This document shows positions 1 through 8,507 of a DNA stretch of 57,129 nt, in pieces (the stretch's first letter is position 1; each line of letters starts with the position of its first letter). Under the pieces are notes generated by a model, which worked only from the letters and a program-made list of their open reading frames with translations, was not told the origin of the DNA and searched no databases. Location: contig CAKUBN010000010.1 in the NCBI GenBank assembly GCA_934643185.1, positions 1 to 57,129 on the forward strand, written 5' to 3'. A program made the position numbers and the translations under genes. This DNA comes from an uncultured Eubacteriales bacterium. GTDB taxonomy: Bacteria; Bacillota; Clostridia; Oscillospirales; Acutalibacteraceae.

Positions 1-30
1 TTTTCTCTATTTTTGTCCAAAATCGATTCA

Positions 31-65
31 AAACCCCAGTTTTGCCTGACACAAAACTGGGGTTT
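31..65 (-). terminator. Hairpin downstream of trkH
   Basis: A perfect 14-bp inverted repeat (31-44 with 52-65, 7-nt loop) lies about 105 bp past the trkH stop. The T-tract is weak on both strands, so it is a probable but not ideal intrinsic terminator. A second small hairpin, GATCTGCTTT with its complement, lies at about 78-100. Confidence 0.5.
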
Positions 66-171
66 CTCGACGGTCTGTGATCTGCTTTAAAAGCAGATCT
101 TTATAAGCTGATTTGATTATAACGCATTTTCGCGTTTGATGCAATTTCTCCATGCAAATTTATTGCAAAAG

Positions 172-1629
172 TTATCTTCTGCGGCTCCAGGTATCGGGGC
201 TGAAGAGAAGCAGGAGCGGGAAGATCTCGAGTCTGCCGAGGAGCATGTCGAGCGAGAGGACGATCTTCGAGAGATCACTGTAAATGCTGTAATTTTCCGT
301 TGCGCCGACGAGCTCGAAGCCCGGGCCGGTGTTATTGAAGCAGGAGGCGACGGCGGAGAAATTGGTGCCGATGGAGAAGCCGTCCGCAGAGATGATGACG
401 AAGCTGAGCACGAGGATGACGCAGTAAATGGCGAGGTAGGCGTTGACGTTGTCGCAGACCTCCTCGCTGACGGCGCGGCCGTCCATGTAAACGGGCTGCA
501 CGCGGCGCGGGTGGAGCGCCTTGCGGATGGTGCGGCGGATGCTCTTCATGAGGAGCAGCACGCGGGAGACCTTGAGGCCGCCGCCCGTGCTGCCAGCGCT
601 GGCGCCGATAAACATGAGCGCAAGCAGAATGGACTTGGAAAAAGCCGGCCACTGCTCGAAATCGACCGTGCCGTAGCCGGTCGTCGTCATGATGCTGACG
701 ACCTGAAACGCCGCGTGGTGCACAGCCTCGTAGACCGTGTTATACATGCGGCTGATGTTGATGGCGATGAGGACGATGGAGCCTGCGGCAATGCCGAAAT
801 ACAGGCGGAGCTCCTCGTTTTTGAACACGGCCTTGAACTTGCGCAGCAGAAGCATGTAGTAAAGGCTGAAGTTTACGCCGAAGAGGAACATGAAAATGGT
901 GACGACGGTTTGCAGGAAGTAGCTGTATCCGCCCATGCTGCTGTTTTTAATGGCGAAGCCGCCGGTGCCGGCCGTGCCGAACGCGATGCAGAAGCTGTCG
1001 AACACGGGCATGCCGCCGATCAAAAGGCACACGGTGCACAGCACGGTGAGCAGCACGTAAATGCCGTAGAGGATGAGCGCCGTCTGGCGCAGGTGCGGCG
1101 TTAATTTATCGACGCTCGGGCCGGGGCTTTCTGCGCGCATAAGATAGATGCCGGTGCCGCCGTTTTTGCGTGCGCCGGGCACGACCGCAAGGAGGAACAC
1201 GAGCACGCCCATGCCGCCCAGCCAATGGCTGAAGCTGCGCCAGAAGAGATTGCAGCGCGAGAGCGCTTCGACATCCGTTAAAATAGACGCGCCGGTTGTT
1301 GTGAAGCCGGAGACCGTCTCGAAAAACGCATCGACATAGCTCGGGATCTGACCGCTAAAAAAGAACGGCAATGCGCCGAACGCGGACATGAAGATCCACG
1401 AAAGGCCCGTTGCGGCAAAGCCCTCCTGCGCGGAGAACATGCGGTTGCCGCCGCGGCTGAACAGCAAAAACGCGCCGCTGACGAGCAGAACAAGGCACAG
1501 GGACTGGACGTAGGCCAAAATATTTCGCGGCTCATGGTCGATGACGGCGATGAGCAGCGGGAAAATTTGGAACGCGCCCGTGATGAGCAAAATCAAGCCG
1601 ACGGTGCGGCTGATACTTTTAACATTCAT
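172..1629 (-). CDS. trkH: TrkH-family potassium uptake membrane subunit
   Basis: This is a 485-residue polytopic membrane protein of the Trk/Ktr superfamily, the ion-conducting subunit for K+ (or Na+) uptake. The selectivity-loop glycine motifs are visible: SGFTTTGAS near residue 110, TAGTGGF near 220, TTTGYGT near 317 and NNTGPGF near 433, one per M-P-M repeat. A positively charged stretch (RRTIRKALHPRR) precedes the last repeat. Length is normal for the family. The start is 15 bp after the stop of the upstream trkA on the same strand, so the two form an operon and TrkA would gate this channel. Confidence 0.95.
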   Translation of the reverse strand: MNVKSISRTVGLILLITGAFQIFPLLIAVIDHEPRNILAYVQSLCLVLLVSGAFLLFSRGGNRMFSAQEGFAATGLSWIFMSAFGALPFFFSGQIPSYVDAFFETVSGFTTTGASILTDVEALSRCNLFWRSFSHWLGGMGVLVFLLAVVPGARKNGGTGIYLMRAESPGPSVDKLTPHLRQTALILYGIYVLLTVLCTVCLLIGGMPVFDSFCIAFGTAGTGGFAIKNSSMGGYSYFLQTVVTIFMFLFGVNFSLYYMLLLRKFKAVFKNEELRLYFGIAAGSIVLIAINISRMYNTVYEAVHHAAFQVVSIMTTTGYGTVDFEQWPAFSKSILLALMFIGASAGSTGGGLKVSRVLLLMKSIRRTIRKALHPRRVQPVYMDGRAVSEEVCDNVNAYLAIYCVILVLSFVIISADGFSIGTNFSAVASCFNNTGPGFELVGATENYSIYSDLSKIVLSLDMLLGRLEIFPLLLLFSPDTWSRRR

Positions 1630-1644
1630 CGTGCAGCCGCTCCT

Positions 1645-3009
1645 TTACACAAAAATGTCGTTGAACTGTAAAACCGGCTGCTCGCGCGTGGTGACGACGA
1701 TGACGGTATCGCCAAGCTGGTAGTACGATTCGCCGTCCGGGATGACCGTGTTGCCGTGGTGCGTGATGCAGGAGATCAGGATGTTTTTCTTTAAACGCAG
1801 GCGCAGATTTTTCAGTGGCTCGCCGATATACTTTGACTGTTTGTTGACGATGAACTCCAGCGCTTCGGCACGACCATCTGCAATGCGGTGCAGCGTGACG
1901 GCGGCGCCTGTCTGGTGCTGCATGGCGCGCACGTACTGCACGATGTTCGCGCTGCACAGCTCCTTCGGGCTGACGACACTGCCGATGGGGAGCGTTTCCA
2001 CCATGCCGGTCGTCATGATGCGGTTCACCTTTGTGACGATGTGCGGCACGCCCTTTGCGTTGCCGACCATGGACGTGATGATGTTCTGCTCATCGATACC
2101 GGTGAGCGTGACGAGGGCGTCCGTTTCGTTGAGGCCCTCGGCCTCCAGAATCTCCTGGTTTGCGCCGTCTGCACAGATGACCGCTGCTTCCGGCAGCATC
2201 TGTGCAAGCTGCTCGCTGCGCTGGGGGTTGTTTTCGATGATCTTGACGTGGACGTCCGCGCCGATGAGCATTTGTGCGAGGTAATAGCTGACGCGGCCGC
2301 CGCCGATGAGCAGTGCGTGGCGGATCTTTTTCTGCGTGATGCCGAGGCGCTTCATGAGGTAGGAAAGCACTGTGACCGGCGCGGTGACGTAAATGTGGTC
2401 GCCGCGGCGCAGCATGGTATCGCCGGACGGGATGAGCGCGTGGCCGTCACGGATGACAGCGCAGACGAGCACCTTGCAGCCCAGCACGTGCGGCAGGTGA
2501 TTTAAAATGACGTTTTCGAGCGGGCTGCGCTCCAAAATGCGCAGCTCAACGATCTCTACACGGCCCTTTGCAAACGTTTCGCGCTTTAAGAAGCCCGGTA
2601 ATTGCAGAAGACGGAAGATCTCCTTTGCCGCCTCGCGCTCCGGGTTGATGATGAGCGAAAGTCCGAACTCGCCGCGCATCATGTAGAGCTGTTCTCTGTA
2701 TTCAGGGCTGCGCACGCGCGCGATGGTGTGCAGCGTCGGGTTCATTTTTCTTGCTGTAAGACAGCACAGCAGGTTGATCTCATCGGCGCTTGTGGCGGCG
2801 ATGAGCACTTCGGCCTGCTGCACCTTCGCTTCGTTCAGCGTGGCCATGGTGGCGCAGTTGCCCACCACGGTCATGACGTCGAACTGCTGCATATCCCGTT
2901 CCAAAACCGCCCGGTTGGAATCGATGGCCACAAGGTCGTGACCCTCCTGTGAGAGCAGACGCGTAAGCGCAAGACCCACTTTTCCGTCACCGGCAATAAT
3001 GATCCTCAT
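1645..3009 (-). CDS. trkA: TrkA, NAD-binding regulatory subunit of the Trk potassium system
   Basis: This is a 454-residue cytoplasmic protein with two RCK units. Each begins with a Rossmann nucleotide-binding strand and glycine motif: IIIAGDGKVG at residues 3-12 and LLIGGGRVS at 233-241. Each is followed by a TrkA-C domain. It binds NAD(H)/ATP and controls TrkH. I chose the ATG at 3009 because it gives the canonical MRIIIAGDGKVG start and has AGAAAGGA upstream; longer in-frame starts add about 39 unlikely residues. It is the first gene of the trkA-trkH operon. Confidence 0.95.
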   Translation of the reverse strand: MRIIIAGDGKVGLALTRLLSQEGHDLVAIDSNRAVLERDMQQFDVMTVVGNCATMATLNEAKVQQAEVLIAATSADEINLLCCLTARKMNPTLHTIARVRSPEYREQLYMMRGEFGLSLIINPEREAAKEIFRLLQLPGFLKRETFAKGRVEIVELRILERSPLENVILNHLPHVLGCKVLVCAVIRDGHALIPSGDTMLRRGDHIYVTAPVTVLSYLMKRLGITQKKIRHALLIGGGRVSYYLAQMLIGADVHVKIIENNPQRSEQLAQMLPEAAVICADGANQEILEAEGLNETDALVTLTGIDEQNIITSMVGNAKGVPHIVTKVNRIMTTGMVETLPIGSVVSPKELCSANIVQYVRAMQHQTGAAVTLHRIADGRAEALEFIVNKQSKYIGEPLKNLRLRLKKNILISCITHHGNTVIPDGESYYQLGDTVIVVTTREQPVLQFNDIFV

Positions 3010-3130
3010 TTTGTTGTTTCCTTTCTCGAACCGTTTTCGGTATATCCCAAACCGAAAACTTCCTAAACGCGTGATATTCCGCCCGTGAGCGACACGTTTC
3101 CCCTTTGTATCGCCATGGGCATACATGGGT

Positions 3131-3159
3131 AGTATACACCCAAAGCGGTATATTGTACA
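3131..3159 (-). promoter_or_regulatory. Putative promoter of trkA-trkH
   Basis: On the minus strand TGTACA (3159-3154) and TATACT (3136-3131) are separated by 17 bp. They lie about 120 bp upstream of the trkA start. The -10 matches the sigma-A consensus at 5 of 6 positions; the -35 is weaker. Confidence 0.5.
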
Positions 3160-3230
3160 GTGGCATTTTGCCTGTTTTTACGGGGCGGGTTTCGGCGAGT
3201 TTGTGGAAACTCTGCGGGAAGATAAAATCT

Positions 3231-3280
3231 GTGTAAAAAGCGCAGCCGGTGTGTGCAATACACGGCTGCGCTTTTTACAC
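3231..3280. terminator. Bidirectional intrinsic terminator
   Basis: A perfect 18-bp stem (3231-3248 with 3263-3280, 14-nt loop) has a GC-rich core and A/T-rich arms. It lies 17 bp past the stop of the minus-strand GNAT gene. The run CTTTTT within the arm suits termination in either direction. Confidence 0.8.
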
Positions 3281-3296
3281 GGTTTCTGTTTTTCTG

Positions 3297-3794
3297 TTAC
3301 GGGAGAGAGCGCGTAAAGCGGAGACATTTCGCCGGTGAACCGAGCTGCAAAAAGATTTCGCCGCCATCCGGCATGAAGCCCATTTTCTTATAAAACCCGG
3401 CGGCGCGCTCGTTATTTGCAAGCGCCCAGAGCTTACACTGCGTATAGCCGGACGCAGAAAGAGCGGAAAGTGCTTCTTCTGTCAGCGCGCGGCCGATGCC
3501 CATGCCCTGTGCTTTTTTGAGAATGTAGATCGCCATGATCTCGCCGCAGTTCGATGCGTCTTCGTCCCTGCACGCGCCGCGGCGGCAGAAGCCGACCACT
3601 TCTCCGTTCATTTCCGCGACCGTCACGGTTTCGAGCTCATTGCCTGCGCGTTTAAGCTGGCGCTCTACGGAAAGCGTTTTTAAATACGCGTCGTCGATCA
3701 GTCCCGTGTACGTTTCGATCCACGACGTGTAGTGGACGAACGCGATGCCGGGCACATCGTCTTGATTTGCCGGACGAATGAGAAAATCGGACAT
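3297..3794 (-). CDS. GNAT-family N-acetyltransferase
   Basis: This 165-residue protein has the GNAT fold, which transfers an acetyl group from acetyl-CoA to an unknown amine. It begins IRPANQDDVPGIAFVHY, has the CoA pyrophosphate-binding motif QGMGIGRAL after strand beta-4, and ends with the typical NERAAGFYKKMGF motif. The ATG at 3794 is preceded by GAGGTG. The next upstream gene on the same strand is a clear relative (shared pattern CR..ACRD.D...C.EI and GIGRA), so the pair probably arose by tandem duplication. Substrate cannot be inferred. Confidence 0.88.
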   Translation of the reverse strand: MSDFLIRPANQDDVPGIAFVHYTSWIETYTGLIDDAYLKTLSVERQLKRAGNELETVTVAEMNGEVVGFCRRGACRDEDASNCGEIMAIYILKKAQGMGIGRALTEEALSALSASGYTQCKLWALANNERAAGFYKKMGFMPDGGEIFLQLGSPAKCLRFTRSLP

Positions 3795-3871
3795 AAGAGC
3801 ACCTCGGTTCAAAAACAAAGTTTTTCACATTTTATTTTACTCCCGTTGAAAACCTGCCGTCAACCGGAAAG

Positions 3872-4372
3872 TTATCGGTAATATTTTTTGTCCGGGCGCG
3901 TGAGGGGGCGCTCGTAACGGTGGAAGAGGATAGGGGCTTCGCCGCACTGGATGACGCGGGCGGTGCCGTCGCGCGTGAAGCCGGCGGTTTCAAAGAATTC
4001 TCGTGCGCGGTGGTTTTCATCGGGCAGCCAGACCTTGCAGGTCTTAAAGCCGCTGATGTACAAAATCGCGAGGGCGTCTTCGACAAACGCGCGGCCGATG
4101 CCATTATGCTGCGCTTCGGGTAGAACGCACAGCGCAAAAATTTCGGCGCAGTAGGGGGTATCGGCATCGCGGCAGGCGTAGCGGCAGCAAAAGCCGACGA
4201 CTTCGTTGTCTTTTTCTGCGGCCATGATGTACTCGAGCCCGAGTTTTTTGTCTTCGAGCAGCCTTTCCGGGCTAAGCTGTTCTGAAATATCCTCGCGCAG
4301 CGTTGTACGCGCGATTTGCTGAAGCGTGGGCAGGTCTTCCCATTCGGCGCGGCGAAGCGTAAAGTTTTGCAT
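3872..4372 (-). CDS. GNAT-family N-acetyltransferase (paralog of the downstream gene)
   Basis: This 166-residue GNAT protein has the acetyl-CoA loop AQHNGIGRAF and the terminal motif NHRAREFFETAGF. It shares the pattern CRYACRDADTPYCAEI with the adjacent acetyltransferase, consistent with duplication and divergence. The start at 4372 follows GAGGTGATTTT, nearly the same translation signal as its paralog. It lies 77 bp upstream of the second gene and is probably co-transcribed with it. Substrate unknown. Confidence 0.87.
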   Translation of the reverse strand: MQNFTLRRAEWEDLPTLQQIARTTLREDISEQLSPERLLEDKKLGLEYIMAAEKDNEVVGFCCRYACRDADTPYCAEIFALCVLPEAQHNGIGRAFVEDALAILYISGFKTCKVWLPDENHRAREFFETAGFTRDGTARVIQCGEAPILFHRYERPLTRPDKKYYR

Positions 4373-4436
4373 AAAATCACCTCGGCTTCACTACGAATGA
4401 AACCGAAGTGTTTTCAACTTTTTGCAGCGAGATTGT

Positions 4437-4630
4437 TAAAAGTCTTTGATTAAACTTTCTTCAAGAAAGTTTACGGATTCTCAAGGCAGCGCCTTGAGTC
4501 GTCGTCCGCAGACGACGAAACACTTTTGCGTTCGCAAGATCAGGAAAATAGCAAAATTATCCGGTGGATGATTTTGCGTAAGAAACCCTATCAAGGGGTT
4601 TCTTAAAAAGGCGAGTAGAATGAGCCTTTG
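4437..4630 (+). repeat. Multi-hairpin intergenic element, copy A (divergent)
   Basis: This is a string of hairpins in the order seen in eight other copies. Stems include an AAACTTTC-type arm, CAAGGC/GCCTTG, CGTCGTC/GACGACG, GCAAAATTATCC/GGATGATTTTGC, AAGAAACCC/GGGTTTCTT and AAAGGC/GCCTTT. A conserved linker CTTTTGC..ATCAGGA lies in the middle. It fills the gap between the GNAT start and the winged-helix gene stop. It is the only copy with no plus-strand gene before its H1 end, and it is the most diverged. Confidence 0.8.
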
Positions 4631-4638
4631 AAAAGATT

Positions 4639-5691
4639 TCACTTCACGTTTTCTCCCATAAATCTTTGCGGCAGTGCGCCGAAATTTGCGGTCTGCACGG
4701 CGGCGAGAATTTCTTCGCGGCGCGGGAGAAGACTTTCGTCATCTATGCGCACGTCGTTCAGGTCATACGGGCCGTTGCGGAAGTGGCCGACGACTGCGCC
4801 GTGAAATGCGCCGTCGATGAGAAGATATTGCAGCGGGTCGCAGTCATACGGCAAACCCTCGGTGAGGAATTTCGCGAGTGATTTTAACTCCGGCTCGAAC
4901 GCTTTGTAGAGCGGGTCGTTGCGGTGGAGCACGTAGACGCTGTGCAAATCGGGCGCGGTGTAGGTCTTGATTTTTTTTGCGTCTTCTTTTAAAAGATAGC
5001 CGCTGTTTGATTCGACCAAAACGCTTTCGGACACGAGCTCGGCTATCGCGAGTTTGATCTCTTTTTCGGGCAGCTTATAAAATGCCTTCGCCATGGCGGA
5101 CGTGAACCACACAAAGCGGTGCGCAAAACGGCAGAGGACGATTTTGAGGGCTTCTGGTTTCGTATAGCGGTCGGGGTCAAAATCCGGGAAAAACTCACCG
5201 AAGCGGTACCAGCCGCGGTCCCACTCGCCATCGTACTGGTCTTCGTAGAGGAGAAACGCTTCCTGCAGGCGATGCAGGGCGGGCGTGATCTCTTTGACGA
5301 GCAGGCCGCTTTCCTCTTTTAGCTGCCCGATGGTGTACGGGCCGGACCTTTCGATGCGCTCCAAGAGCATTTGCTGCGTCATCGTCGCGTTTTTGAGCGG
5401 CTTGCGGTACAGCGCGGCGAAAAGCTCGAGGTCTTCGGGCAAAATCCAGCCGAGGTTGCCGCCTGCAAACCGTCCTTTGATGAGCGCGCGGCAGAGCTGA
5501 CGGTTTTTGTTGTAGGCAAGGTCATCGAAATCCGCGCGGAACGAGAGCGTGGGCGGCTGCCCGAAGCCGTTCCAGTAGACATTCTGCCCGGGCTGGAGAT
5601 CGCGATATAATGCGTCGTATTCGATCTCGCTTGCCGGGGTGAGAAGATGCTGGCGCTCCATGCGCAGAGCGCGTATTTTTTCATCGTACAT
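4639..5691 (-). CDS. Winged-helix protein, possibly AlkZ/YcaQ (HTH_42) related
   Basis: This 350-residue protein is not firmly recognised. The middle (IERSGPYTIGQLKEESGLL, about residues 115-133) reads as a winged-helix recognition unit. The C-terminal third (DPLQYLLIDGAFHGAVVGHF) resembles the small beta domain of the HTH_42/AlkZ crosslink-repair DNA glycosylase family, but I do not see its diagnostic motifs clearly. The ATG at 5691 follows GAAAGGAAAACCGTA and overlaps the upstream DUF3795 stop by one base (TAATG), so translation is probably coupled. Confidence 0.55.
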   Translation of the reverse strand: MYDEKIRALRMERQHLLTPASEIEYDALYRDLQPGQNVYWNGFGQPPTLSFRADFDDLAYNKNRQLCRALIKGRFAGGNLGWILPEDLELFAALYRKPLKNATMTQQMLLERIERSGPYTIGQLKEESGLLVKEITPALHRLQEAFLLYEDQYDGEWDRGWYRFGEFFPDFDPDRYTKPEALKIVLCRFAHRFVWFTSAMAKAFYKLPEKEIKLAIAELVSESVLVESNSGYLLKEDAKKIKTYTAPDLHSVYVLHRNDPLYKAFEPELKSLAKFLTEGLPYDCDPLQYLLIDGAFHGAVVGHFRNGPYDLNDVRIDDESLLPRREEILAAVQTANFGALPQRFMGENVK

Positions 5692-5972
5692 TACGGTTTT
5701 CCTTTCGTTTCCGCGCGCCACAAACGGCATTGCTCCACGCGTGCGCCATGCGGGGTATCGCCCTGTTCAGGGTCGCAGGTATAGCTCCACAGCAGTTCAC
5801 AGGGCAGCTCGGGACATTCTCCGCAGTGGTAAAAGCCCTTTTCCTGACAGCACAGCGCCACGGGGCACGGTCCGTGGAACGGTTGCCCGTTTGTCTCTAT
5901 GCAGCCGCCGCACCCGCAGGGCTCTTTATACGTACAGGTCGTGCAGTGCAGTCCGCATCTTGAATCGATCAT
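5691..5972 (-). CDS. DUF3795-type cysteine-rich protein
   Basis: This small protein of 93 residues has 12 or so cysteines in the pattern of DUF3795: CGLHCTTCTYKEPCGCGGC near the N-terminus, then GPCPVALCC and HCGECPELPCELL. The cysteines suggest metal (zinc or iron-sulfur) binding; no enzymatic role is established. The ATG at 5972 is preceded by AGGAGGAAC. It is translationally coupled by TAATG to the following winged-helix gene and lies just downstream of the YafY-type regulator on the same strand. Confidence 0.8.
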   Translation of the reverse strand: MIDSRCGLHCTTCTYKEPCGCGGCIETNGQPFHGPCPVALCCQEKGFYHCGECPELPCELLWSYTCDPEQGDTPHGARVEQCRLWRAETKGKP

Positions 5973-6015
5973 GTGTGTTCCTCCTAAAATAAGATATTCA
6001 GATCGTAACACACGG

Positions 6016-6039
6016 AACATGACAACGGGGTGTCATGTT
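6016..6039. promoter_or_regulatory. Inverted repeat AACATGACA / TGTCATGTT
   Basis: A 9-bp perfect inverted repeat with a 6-bp spacer straddles the stop codon of the YafY-type regulator, about 45 bp upstream of the DUF3795 start. It could be an operator for that two-gene unit or a weak hairpin terminator of the regulator gene. Confidence 0.35.
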
Positions 6040-6938
6040 TTATAGCGCTTTTTCATTTTTTTGATCGTCGACTTGATCTTTTTCACCATTTCGGGCGGGG
6101 CTGTCACTTGCACGTCGTCGCCGAAGCTTAAAAGCCAGCGCAGGGCGTCTTCCGGGGTGGAAAAGCCCCATTCGGTGTAGAGCTTGCCGTCTTCCCGGAC
6201 GATGAACGACGCGGGACCGTATTCTTCTACAAGGCGGTATTTCACAGCGGGCTCGTAAACGGCCATGACGACGTAATCGTCCGTCATGCTTTCGGTGCGG
6301 GCGCGGTTCGGCGCTTTTTCGGGCGGGACTTCGCGCGGGGTGAAAAGCTCGTCGGTCACGTTCAAATTCCACAGGCGGCGGAGCTTATAAAGACGGAAAT
6401 CCTCACGCGCGGGGCAAAAGCCGAAGACGTACCAGTCGCCCCAACGGAACACGACGCGGTACGGCTCGACGCGCTTATCTTCTTCCCCTTTGGCATAATA
6501 ATAGTGAAACGTGATGCGGCGGCTTTCTTTTATGGCGCGGCGGATCGTCTCGATCTTCTCCGCCAAGTCGTTTTTGTAGAACGACGCGAGGTCGATCTCC
6601 ATATCCTGCGGCGTGTCGGTATCTGCGCCGAGCTTTGCGGCGAGCAAGTCGGACGCAGGCGCTTTGGAGACGCTGTCAAGCGAGCGCAGCCCGGTAAGGA
6701 CAGCGGCAAGCTCCTGCCGCGTGAGCACGGCGGTGTCAAGAGCAAAGCCCTCCATGATGGAAATGCCGCCGCCCGCGCCCTGTTTGGTGACGAGCGGGAT
6801 GCCGGCTTTGCAGATGTCTTCGATATCGCGTTTTATCGTGCGGCGCGACACGCCGAATTTTTCCGCGAGATACGGCGCGGTGACCGTGCCTTTTTGCTGA
6901 ATGGTCGTAATAATGCCGATGAGGCGGTCGGTTTTCAT
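6033..6938 (-). CDS. YafY-family transcriptional regulator (HTH_11 plus WYL domain)
   Basis: This 301-residue regulator has an N-terminal DeoR-like helix-turn-helix (TVTAPYLAEKFGVSRRTIKR, residues 18-37) and a WYL ligand-sensing domain starting near residue 137, with the motif RVEPYRVVFRWGDWYVFGF. A C-terminal WCX-type extension follows. WYL proteins usually sense nucleotides or nucleic acid-derived ligands. The ATG at 6938 has AAAGGGGGCAC upstream. It is divergent from the MATE exporter gene, so it may control that exporter or the downstream DUF3795/winged-helix pair. Confidence 0.9.
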   Translation of the reverse strand: MKTDRLIGIITTIQQKGTVTAPYLAEKFGVSRRTIKRDIEDICKAGIPLVTKQGAGGGISIMEGFALDTAVLTRQELAAVLTGLRSLDSVSKAPASDLLAAKLGADTDTPQDMEIDLASFYKNDLAEKIETIRRAIKESRRITFHYYYAKGEEDKRVEPYRVVFRWGDWYVFGFCPAREDFRLYKLRRLWNLNVTDELFTPREVPPEKAPNRARTESMTDDYVVMAVYEPAVKYRLVEEYGPASFIVREDGKLYTEWGFSTPEDALRWLLSFGDDVQVTAPPEMVKKIKSTIKKMKKRYKT

Positions 6939-6998
6939 TTTGCGTGCCCCCTTTTATCCACAGTATAGCATAATCGTGTGGAAAACGAAATGAAAAAC

Positions 6999-7027
6999 TT
7001 GCAATGCAAACGAAAATGTGGTATAGT
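6999..7027 (+). promoter_or_regulatory. Promoter of the MATE exporter leader
   Basis: TTGCAA (6999-7004) and TATAGT (7022-7027) are separated by 17 bp, and the -10 is extended by TG. Transcription from about 7034 would give a leader of about 130 nt before the ATG at 7163. Confidence 0.75.
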
Positions 7028-7049
7028 ACCTTAGAAATCAAACAGGAAC

Positions 7050-7160
7050 ACGCCGTCTGCCACCGGGTAGGCGGAAGAACGTGCCCACAGAAAACCGGTA
7101 GGTCTGCGCTTTTTAAAGTGCTCAGCAGGTTTTCTGCGGGCACGTTTTGTTTTGGAGGGA
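7050..7160 (+). promoter_or_regulatory. Structured 5' leader with terminator-like hairpin ahead of the MATE gene
   Basis: A long stem pairs 7080-7096 (CGTGCCCACAGAAAACC) with 7128-7144 (GGTTTTCTGCGGGCACG), 16 of 17 positions. It is followed by TTTTGTTTT and then the Shine-Dalgarno sequence. A smaller stem TCTGCC/GGCGGA (7056-7061, 7070-7075) precedes it. The motif ACCGG(G)TAGG occurs twice, at 7062 and 7094. This is the layout of a transcription attenuator or riboswitch expression platform. I could not match it to a riboswitch class I know. Confidence 0.55.
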
Positions 7161-7162
7161 CT

Positions 7163-8455
7163 ATGCGCAAATATCTTCGTTTTGTTTCCCAGAGCGTTTT
7201 GGGCATGCTGGGGCTTTCCGTCTACATTTTGGCGGACACGTTTTTCATTGCAAATTACATCGGCGCGGACGGGCTGGCGTCTTTAAACCTCGCGCTGCCG
7301 ATCTACGGCATCATCAACGGCACGGGGCTGCTCATCGGCATTGGCGGCGGTGTGCGGTACACGCTGCGGCGCACGCGCGGCGACGAAAATGCCGACAGCG
7401 TATTTACGGCCTGCTTGCTGATGGGCGCTGTATTATCGACAATTTACGTGCTGTGCGGTGTGTTTGGTGCGGAGCAGCTCGCAAGGCTCCTTGGCGCTTC
7501 CGGCACGGTCTTGCAGCCAACAACAGTCTATTTGAAGGTGTGCTGCTTATTTTCGCCGTTCTTTATTTTGAATAACATCTTAACGGCGTTTACGCGCAAC
7601 GACGATGCACCCGGGCGCGCGATGGCGGCGATGCTGACGGGCTCGTTTGCGAACATCGTGATGGACTGGTATTTGGTATGCGTCTTAAACGCCGGTATGC
7701 TCGGCGCGGTGCTTGCGACCGGCATGGCGCCGATTTTTGGCGCGGTGATCTGCCTGACACGAAAGCGCGGGTATCACATCGGAAAGCATCGCGTTTTGGA
7801 GGAGATCCCGAGGATTTTTGCGGCGGGTTTTTCCGCGTTCATCGGGGAATTGTCTTCCACCGTTGTTATTTTGGTGTTCAACTATTTGCTGTTGTCCCTT
7901 GCGGGCAGCACGGGCGTGGCGGCTTACGGCATCATTGCAAACGTGGCGCTTGTGGCGACGGCGGTGCTGACCGGCGCGGCGCAGGGCGTGCAGCCGCTCA
8001 TCAGCATCGCGTTTGCAGAGCATGACCGTAAAACACTTTCGAAGCAGACGCGGCGCGGCGTTGTGACGGCGATTTTGCTCGGCGCGCTGTTTACGGTGGG
8101 CGCTTTGCTCTTCCCGCAGCAGGCGACAGCGGTGTTCAGCAAGGGCAGCGCAGAGCTGACGGCGCTTGCCGTGCCGGGACTGATGCTGTACTTTTTAAAT
8201 TACCTTATAAGTGGCGTGAACTTGCTTTTAACCGCACGGTTTGCGGCGGCAGAGCGCAGCCGGGACGCGGCGGTTTTATCCCTTTTGCGCGGCGTGATCT
8301 TCGTCGTGCCGTGCGCGGTGGTGCTTGCAAAAGCCTTTGGCCTTACGGGTTTGTGGCTTGCCGTGCCGGCGGCGGAGGTGCTTTCTCTGCTTTGCGGGCT
8401 TTACCTTCTGCACCGCGAAAAGAAAAGCGAAAAAACCGCTTTGCAGACGGCGTAA
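7163..8455 (+). CDS. MATE-family multidrug/Na+ antiporter
   Basis: This is a 430-residue, roughly 12-TM transporter of the MATE (MatE/NorM/DinF) family, which exports cationic drugs or metabolites using a Na+ or H+ gradient. The N-terminal helix LSVYILADTFFIANYIG and the repeated second-half motif (SSTVVILVFNYLLLSLAG) are typical. The ATG at 7163 follows GGAGGGACT. It is divergent from the WYL regulator and lies behind a structured leader. Two more MATE genes (17.1 and 43.6 kb) and a MATE remnant (37.9 kb) occur in the window. Confidence 0.92.
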   Translation: MRKYLRFVSQSVLGMLGLSVYILADTFFIANYIGADGLASLNLALPIYGIINGTGLLIGIGGGVRYTLRRTRGDENADSVFTACLLMGAVLSTIYVLCGVFGAEQLARLLGASGTVLQPTTVYLKVCCLFSPFFILNNILTAFTRNDDAPGRAMAAMLTGSFANIVMDWYLVCVLNAGMLGAVLATGMAPIFGAVICLTRKRGYHIGKHRVLEEIPRIFAAGFSAFIGELSSTVVILVFNYLLLSLAGSTGVAAYGIIANVALVATAVLTGAAQGVQPLISIAFAEHDRKTLSKQTRRGVVTAILLGALFTVGALLFPQQATAVFSKGSAELTALAVPGLMLYFLNYLISGVNLLLTARFAAAERSRDAAVLSLLRGVIFVVPCAVVLAKAFGLTGLWLAVPAAEVLSLLCGLYLLHREKKSEKTALQTA

Positions 8456-8468
8456 AACGCGGTATAAT
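8441..8468 (+). promoter_or_regulatory. Putative promoter of the DUF1643 gene
   Basis: TTGCAG (8441-8446), a 16-bp spacer and a perfect TATAAT (8463-8468) overlap the 3' end of the MATE gene, 40 bp before the DUF1643 ATG. Confidence 0.6.
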
Positions 8469-8507
8469 CTTTTAAAAGACGACAGTTTTGGACAAAAGGA
8501 GACCGAC

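Noticed and set aside
136..1104. A 322-codon plus-strand frame opposite trkH
   Set aside because: It is an Ala/Glu/Asp/His-rich mirror of a membrane protein gene with clear TrkH motifs on the other strand.
7050..7160. Guanidine-I, ZTP or THF riboswitch
   Set aside because: CCACCGGGTAGGC recalls part of the ZTP 3' domain, but the rest of each consensus is missing, so I left the class open.
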